The notes beneath the pieces are model-generated. The model saw nothing but the letters and a program-made list of their open reading frames with translations. It was not told where the DNA came from and searched no databases. The position numbers and the translations under genes are program-made. DNA of 64,000 nucleotides from Sweltsa coloradensis (lineage: Eukaryota; Arthropoda; Insecta; Plecoptera; Chloroperlidae), in assembly GCA_024449915.1 (NCBI GenBank), contig JAMZAV010000007.1, positions 248,001-312,000 of the forward strand, given 5' to 3'. Of this stretch, positions 57,641 through 64,000 are shown piece by piece (position 1 is the stretch's first letter; every line of letters begins with the position of its first letter).

Positions 57641-57850
57641 TTTGCAGCGCGGATTGCCGAGGGACTAAAACCCTCTCAGGCAAGTGCATGGGACATTTGG
57701 GTTCGAGCCCCCGGGGACACACACCCCAACATCCATCTTTTCCTGCTCACAACCCCGCTAGGGCAGCAGAGTTCACGGCCTTCGGACTGGACAGAGAGAT
57801 AAGCAACGTTGCCCAAACATTTGTCTTCTTCCAGGAATAATTCGGACGAT
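57641..57850 (+). repeat. tRNA-derived SINE-like unit
   Basis: GGATTGCCGAGGGAC resembles an A box and GGGTTCGAGCCCC is a good B box about 50 bp later, followed by a non-tRNA body. Confidence 0.5.
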
Positions 57851-60639
57851 ATTTGCCCGTGGTTGGTAGTTCCAAAAAGCTGTACTTACAGAATGAGAAT
57901 GAAACTTTCGAGAAAAAAAATACTTACGTGTCATATGAAAATGATAGGCCTACTTAAAAAGTAAAAACACATTGCATTTAAAAGAAAGATTCAAACTACC
58001 CTCAAGAGCCCATGCTCAAGCGACCTTCGTCTTCCACCCCGATCAAACAGGTGGTTCCCGTGTTCACGAATGACTGGGCGGTGCAAACTGCAAAGCAAAG
58101 CTGTTGGCTGGCTGGCTGTTGAGGCAGGAGAGAATATATTATAAAACACTGGCATCCGTGGGTGCTAACGATTTCCTTTCCAATGTGGATAACCATTCCT
58201 AAAACCATTCGCTGGACCATGAACACCCTCACCCACTTGACTGATAAATCAGGGGAGGAAACCAACTGAGGAGACCTTGGACTAAAAACAGCGGTCGAAT
58301 CGAAAGGGGATGTGAGGAAATGCCATATTCCTGAAAACTCTCACCCTCGAGTCAAAAATTGAAGATATTTCAAGATATCTAGATTATTATTTGAACATGC
58401 ATTAAAAGTATATGTGTCTGTATAGTGTATATAGTATGGCACCGTCTGGTACTTGTTAACATTGTTATAGTTTGTAACCAGAGGGAGGGTTTTCTCATTT
58501 ATAACCTGACTAGTTAATGAGGGTTTCTAACACGTACTTTGAGGAACACCGTGGTATATTCATTATCGTTCCACTCCACTTCCAGCAATGTTTAGTTTTA
58601 GTGGGACGGCCACTCAAAAACTTAGTTATTACACGTGTTGAAAGTAGTTTTAAGACCATCCTAATGAGGAGTTGCATCTCTAATTCAAACAAGAATAACG
58701 AAGGCCCTAAACATATACGATTGTCTTTTTTGCTGAAGTATGTAAATTGACTTTTAAATAGGATTTATATGTACACGTGTATGTATGTGTTGAGGTAGCA
58801 AGTAATGTATAGGATAACGAGTGCCGGACGGCGATTTGTTTGCTTTCACCTGTAACTACAGCAAGAATCGCGAGTAGTAGCCAGCCACTCCACTATTATT
58901 CAGAATGTAATTGTTTTTCAATGTTGTTAAACTTTGAATGCTATTTTTCTCTGTGTCCACATGGCAATGGTAATATGTACTGTACAGCATTTTTTTTATA
59001 AAAATTTCAGACCCGTAGAGCACGCTTCGATGTATTGAATGTACAAAACAAAGCTATCATAACACAGAACACACATCACACCTATCACCGGTAATCTAAT
59101 TAGCGCAATGGAGCTTCGAGCAGCTAGATCAGTCTAATAAAAAAAAACTCATATTTACGTAAAACAATACACGCGTGTTTAATTAATTTTCGGTTCAATC
59201 GTAATTGAACAATAATATGAGGAGGAGAATGCGAATGTAATTCATACTAAATAATTAGCGCAGTCACCATCACAACAGTAATTGGAAAATAACAACATAC
59301 AAAACGTGTAGGGTGATGTTTGTATAATGAGATGAGGAATGACATGCTTTTTTCATTAAAACACGGCTGAGGCACACGTGTTGGCATGGGATGCGCTCGC
59401 CAACGCTCTCAAATATTATATGAAACTATAACTCTAAATTCCTCACGGTTCTTGTCAATTGTTTTTTTCATAACATTTGAACCTTTTTATTTAAAAACCA
59501 TACGCTAAAATATATTTTGAAACCTAATCGATAGATGATACAAGTATTTCAATGATTTTTTTTATACCGTAGTTGAAATTATGAATTTAACAATGCAAAA
59601 GCAAAACAATTCCTTTTGGGCGGAACCCCGACGTATATGTATTTGTATTTGACTTTACCTGCCTTATAGATAAGACTAAGAGGTAGGCCTATAGTCAAAT
59701 CAAATCCATACCAGGAACCGCGCCAGGAACAAGGGTTATTTTTTTAAATCTTGTTCTATGTGACTATACAATTTCGTTAAATTAAAAAAAATGAATACTA
59801 TGTTCGGCATATAACAATGACAATAGAGTCTGAACCATTAGTATCTATGGTCTGGACCGTCTCGTAACAATTAGGCTTGTTTTAAAATCAACTATAGACG
59901 TCGTTGAGACCGTACCGCAGTTGATATTTCGTTCCGTTTATATAACGCCAAACCCAGTTTTTATTTTCTGGCTTCCTTGCGTTGGTCATAGGACGAGTTT
60001 CGCTTTATTATTATTATTTATGAGCTCCCGTGTTGTCTAGGTCCGTTGTATTATGATGAGCTTCTAGCCCAGACGCACGAATCCCTTGTTTACCAGTTAG
60101 AGCCTTTGTCTACGCTTTTTCCTCACCTAACTGGCGGTTGTCCTTGAATCCTCCGTGTTCTGTTCTGAGGTGGGTAGACAAACGAGTAACGACTCCTAGT
60201 CCTCGCAGACTCCCCCAGTCCTAGAGCCACGCGCCTCGCTCACGAACACGCACCAACTACGAGGGTCAACGCTCGCCGGTTCAATGGTGATCAACGTATT
60301 TGAAAAGATGATTTTATTCAAACTAAATAATATCTTGACTGAAAGCGGTATTGATGATTCTCGGTGCTTCGGGCAGGCATCAGACAAATAAAAATGAACT
60401 GTCTTGTGAGAGACATATTACGGTACTTTTTGTTGGGAATGGAATGGACGCGAGGAGAATTTATCAATACCTTCCCTTAGTTTGTGTTGAAATCTACCAT
60501 CGAAATATGTGTAATGCAGGCAGGCTACACTAATAAGTATGGGTATATGGGTGAAAGGAAAAAAAATATATAAATAACATAACATATACCGGTTCCTAAG
60601 TTACACAAACATAACACACACAAATTGCCAATGTCATTC
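57851..60639. other. 2.8 kb without recognised gene
   Basis: AT-rich; no exon, TIR pair or known repeat recognised. Confidence 0.55.
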
Positions 60640-61295
60640 ATAACCTATTTTGTGGGCAAGACATTGTTGGCACATGCACAACTAAAAAAATATGTTTCAT
60701 TCAGGCTAACTAGTTATGAATTTGGAAATAGTAAACAAAATATTATGGAGTCCATCATCTCCCAAAAATGTCAAACATGGCATTTTTCGAGCTAGGCCCC
60801 ATCGGCAAAAATCTCCCATAAGAAAATAACACGGGGACGATCTTTATGCCCCGTGACCTTGAAGGATTTTGTTCCAAAAAAATATTGGCCATTATTGACG
60901 TACTCGACAGCTTTTCTGTAAATCCTCTATAATTTGTTTTGTAATTTGGGCAAGTGGTTCGGTCAAAACTCAAAATATGCTGATTACCAAGAAGGGGTGT
61001 GATTTTGGATTGCATATTTTTGCGTGTTTGAGTGTATGTATATTTGTGCACAGTTTTAAGACACAATGTTATAAAGGGCCATTTTAGATTGGTATGGTGC
61101 TCTAGTATCTATGTGGAACAAAAAAGAAGCAGGTGACCAAAACGCAAATTTATGCAAATTTCATGATTAAAACAAACTGAAAAATTAGTTCAAAATCATA
61201 GTTACAAGATATAATTGTTTAAACGGTCATTTTAGTGTTGAAATATGCTATAGATTATGTGGTAAAAAATATTTTTTTGGGATAATAGCCCCTTT
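60640..61295 (-). repeat. unclassified interspersed repeat, family B copy 2
   Basis: Minus-strand counterpart of 27966-28620 (GGGGCTATTATCCC at its start, then GGCCCTTTATAACATTGTG, CACCCCTTCTTGGTAATCAG). Roughly the same length; its 3' end is less clear. Confidence 0.8.
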
Positions 61296-62483
61296 AAACA
61301 CTTGAAAGTGGACATATGTCTTGGCGTGAGTTGTTGGAGTGCAGTGCCCAAGCACTGATTGCTTCTTTTTTACACTAATGGAAGTTTATAGGTATGATAA
61401 TTTTGACCACGTACAGCCATGAGTACTAGTTACATCGTTATTATATTCCGCGTCCAAGTTGTATACATGCGAGATTCGAACCCATGCTCTACGGTGCTAC
61501 GCTGATCGCCATTGAGAATACACGCGGGACCTGGTGCTTGCAGAGGCATACCAGTTTATTACCTTTTACTTATCTCGCGCACTTCCTCCATTACGGGTGT
61601 TCCCACAAATTTAATTATAATAAAAGTTGGGCCTTAATTAGTTACTATATCTCCCTTGACTGACACCATTCTCTGGTGCTGACCTGATATGCAACCGCCC
61701 CACGAGCACACAGCATTGTTTTGTAAGTACAAACCGGGACAAATACTAAAGTGTAAGCATATATACCGCACGGACCATTTCGGGGTATGGTGCAGAGCCC
61801 CCAGCCGCCAGAAGCGATTTTTTAAAAGATATATTTGAGTCAACGGCCCAGAAAATAGCTTTCTGACTTGAAAATATGATTGAAAAATGGTTGTAATAAA
61901 ATTTGGTTAAAAAAAAAAATACAAACATTCAGCAGAAAATAATGTATTGCATCATACTAATGAAGGCCTAATCAATAAGAATAAAGATATTTTGAAAATG
62001 CATTTAATTTGTATAATATGGATGGTTAAACTTTTAATACACTTTGTCTTTACAACGAAATAATAAGTGCATGTATGTAATTAATCAAAAACGTAGTTCA
62101 GTTGCGTGATTGATACATTTTGGTTTTCCATTATCTATAAACAAAATCAATGCAAATAGTGACTGAGAAAATTAGTGGTGTGCGAGTCCTGGTTTTTGAG
62201 TTCGAGTCAAGTCCGAGACGAGTACTTAAAATAAAAACATTGTAGACATATTTTTTTATTTGTGCCCAAAACTTCCAAAATGAATATAAATGTGTATCAA
62301 GCGCCTCAGGTTACTATTATGGCAAAGTAATCACTAATCAGCAATGGTAAGCTAGCGCCAAAAATATATATAGGCCTAACGATTTTTACGTTTTCACACA
62401 CGTGCGTGACCCGGCACCTCCACCATAACCATGTTAATACTCGCAAACCGCTGAGAAAATGAATTATCTTCTTGGAAGTGTAA
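61296..62483. other. 1.2 kb without recognised gene
   Basis: A tRNA-like B box (GGGTTCGAATCTC, minus, near 61475) is the only feature noted. Confidence 0.45.
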
Positions 62484-63139
62484 TAACTATTGCATTGTTT
62501 TCACTATTGATATTTATCAGAGGAGTGTATTTTTGGATGAGCGAAGCGAAGACTTCAATTTCACTGACCCCCCAAAAGATTTAGCTCGGGTGTTTTTTTG
62601 TTTTTTTGTTTTTTTTTTTTGCCTGTTCGTTCGCTTTCTACCGGGCAAACGGCATATCCGATCTTCATGAAAATTTGAGGGGACCTTCGAAATCTCTGAA
62701 CTTAGAGGTGTATTGTTTTTGGGCACAATCGAAGAAATATTTCTCATGAATATCGTACTTTTACGATTTTTTTAAATTTTTAGTGCGATATTTTCGTGCC
62801 ATTTGGGCCGATTCTGACCAAACGGGGGGCTACAACGTTCATATTAAACATGGACATTAAGGTTATGGTGATGTAGTACCTTTTGAAAGAAAAAGTTGAA
62901 AAAGTTAGCCAGAATCCATAGAAATAAAGCTTTTAATATAAGGTTTTTTAAATAATACCAATTGACAAGTAACAACCTACAATGCATAGGCAGCAAAGCA
63001 AAGCACTTACGAAAGTAAAAATATCCCACGCAAACTAAATCTTAAAAAAAGCTCAACCATCAACGCGGCGGGACTTAAGCGTTTTCCTAGTAACTATTGC
63101 ATTGTTTTCACTATTGATATTTATCAGAGGAGTGTATTT
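62484..63139 (+). repeat. 49-bp direct repeat flanking H4
   Basis: TAACTATTGCATTGTTTTCA through GAGGAGTGTATTTT is found at 62484-62532 and again, essentially identical, at 63091-63139. H4 lies exactly between the two, and H5 begins right after the second. Confidence 0.9.
62533..63090 (+). mobile_element. HINE copy H4
   Basis: Starts TTGGATGAGCGAAGCG, one internal unit of about 185 bp, inner inverted end GCTCAACCATCAACGCGGCG, hairpin, CCTAG. The 49 bp before it is repeated directly after it. Confidence 0.8.
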
Positions 63140-63908
63140 TTGGATGAGCGAAGCAAAGACTTCAATTCACTGACCCCCCCAAAAAATTTAGCTCGGGTGT
63201 TTTTTTGTTTGTTTGTTTTTTTGTCTGTTTGTTCGCGCTCTACTGGGAAAACGGCATATGCGATCTTGATGAAAATTTGAGGGGACCTTCGAAATCTCTG
63301 AACTTAGAGGTGTATTGTTTTTGGGTACAATCGAAGAAATATTTCTCACGAATCGTACTTTTACGATTTTTTTTTCGATTTTTAGTGCGATATTTTCGTG
63401 ACATTAGGTCCGATTCTGACCAAACGGGTAGGGCTACAACGTTCATATTTCACATGAACATTAAGGTTTCTGAGGTATTGAGGTACCTTTTAAAGAAAAT
63501 TTTGAAAAAGTTAGCCAGAATCCATAGAAATAAAAGTTTTAATATAAGTTTTTCAATTTTTAGTGTGATATTTTCGTCACTCGTCACATTTGGGCCGATT
63601 CTGACCAAACGGTTGGGGCTACAACGTTCATATTTCACATGGACATTAAGGTTATGGTGATGTAGTACCTTTTGAAAGAAAAAGTTAAAAAGTTAGCCAG
63701 AATCCATAGAAATAAAGGTTTTAATATGAGTTTTTTTAGGTTTATAATAACAATTAACAAGTAACAATAGAAACTTGACAACAATCACCTACAATGCATT
63801 CAAAAAGCACTTGCAAAGGAAAAGTGCAAACAAACGCAAAAAAAGCAAACAAAAAACTTATAAAAAAAGCTCATCCATCAACGCGGCGGGACTTTAGCGT
63901 TTTTCTAG
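63140..63908 (+). mobile_element. HINE copy H5
   Basis: Same family and orientation as H4, separated from it by a second copy of H4's 49-bp left flank. It has two internal units of about 185 bp instead of one, and ends GCTCATCCATCAACGCGGCG, hairpin, TCTAG. Confidence 0.8.
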
Positions 63909-64000
63909 TTTAAAGTAAAACAGTATCCTTCCATGCACGGTTTAGTTAAGAAAATACCAGGCCACTTTCTCCCCAAAATTGCAAACCGGTACAAATACGT

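Noticed and set aside
1..64000. CRISPR arrays, bacterial operons or prophage
   Set aside because: No regularly spaced repeats; introns, SINEs and LINE show animal DNA.

Overview
This is animal genomic DNA, AT-rich and dominated by introns and transposable elements. It holds split genes with GT-AG introns, a non-LTR retrotransposon, tRNA-derived SINEs, hAT-type and other cut-and-paste elements, and Helentron-like elements. The one gene recognised by homology is a type III classical cadherin of the neural-cadherin (CadN) family, a form typical of invertebrates. I cannot name the species. The protein looks arthropod-like or more broadly invertebrate, and nothing here looks vertebrate.

Gene: CadN-like exons lie on the minus strand between 29628 and 10310, so transcription runs from high to low coordinates. 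Twelve exons (E1-E12) were placed from reading frame, splice sites and matching intron phases. They encode about 760 residues covering roughly six complete extracellular cadherin (EC) repeats plus part of a seventh. The signal peptide lies upstream, unrecognised or outside the window. The LamG/EGF, transmembrane and catenin-binding parts lie downstream, probably beyond position 1. Phases agree at every junction except E5/E6. There the reading frame reaches a TGA before any usable donor, and the next exon lacks the DxND calcium-binding motif expected between two EC repeats.

Mobile elements: a dead EEP-endonuclease/RT LINE lies at 626-3790 (minus). Several DNA elements can be delimited to the base by target-site duplications (TSDs). 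Four are hAT-like with about 8-bp TSDs (17520-18647, 43525-44872 with transposase remnants, 54314-54680, 28856-29473). Two relatives have 10-bp TSDs (10823-11955, 18666-19051). A TAA-flanked MITE lies at 10037-10208, a TIR element at 6385-7034, and a 902-bp element at 33579-34480 is nested in another repeat. A family with an asymmetric terminal inverted repeat (TTGGATGAGCG) and a 3' hairpin ending in CTAG has five near full-length copies and fits Helentron-type non-autonomous elements (HINEs). tRNA-derived SINEs are scattered through the introns.

Regions: 1-10309 holds the LINE, a TIR element and one HINE with no recognised exon. 10310-29628 holds the cadherin exons with TE-filled introns. 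29629-64000 holds no convincing exon. It is probably upstream intron or flank of the same gene and carries repeats, one CpG-rich patch, and two tandem HINEs at the right edge.
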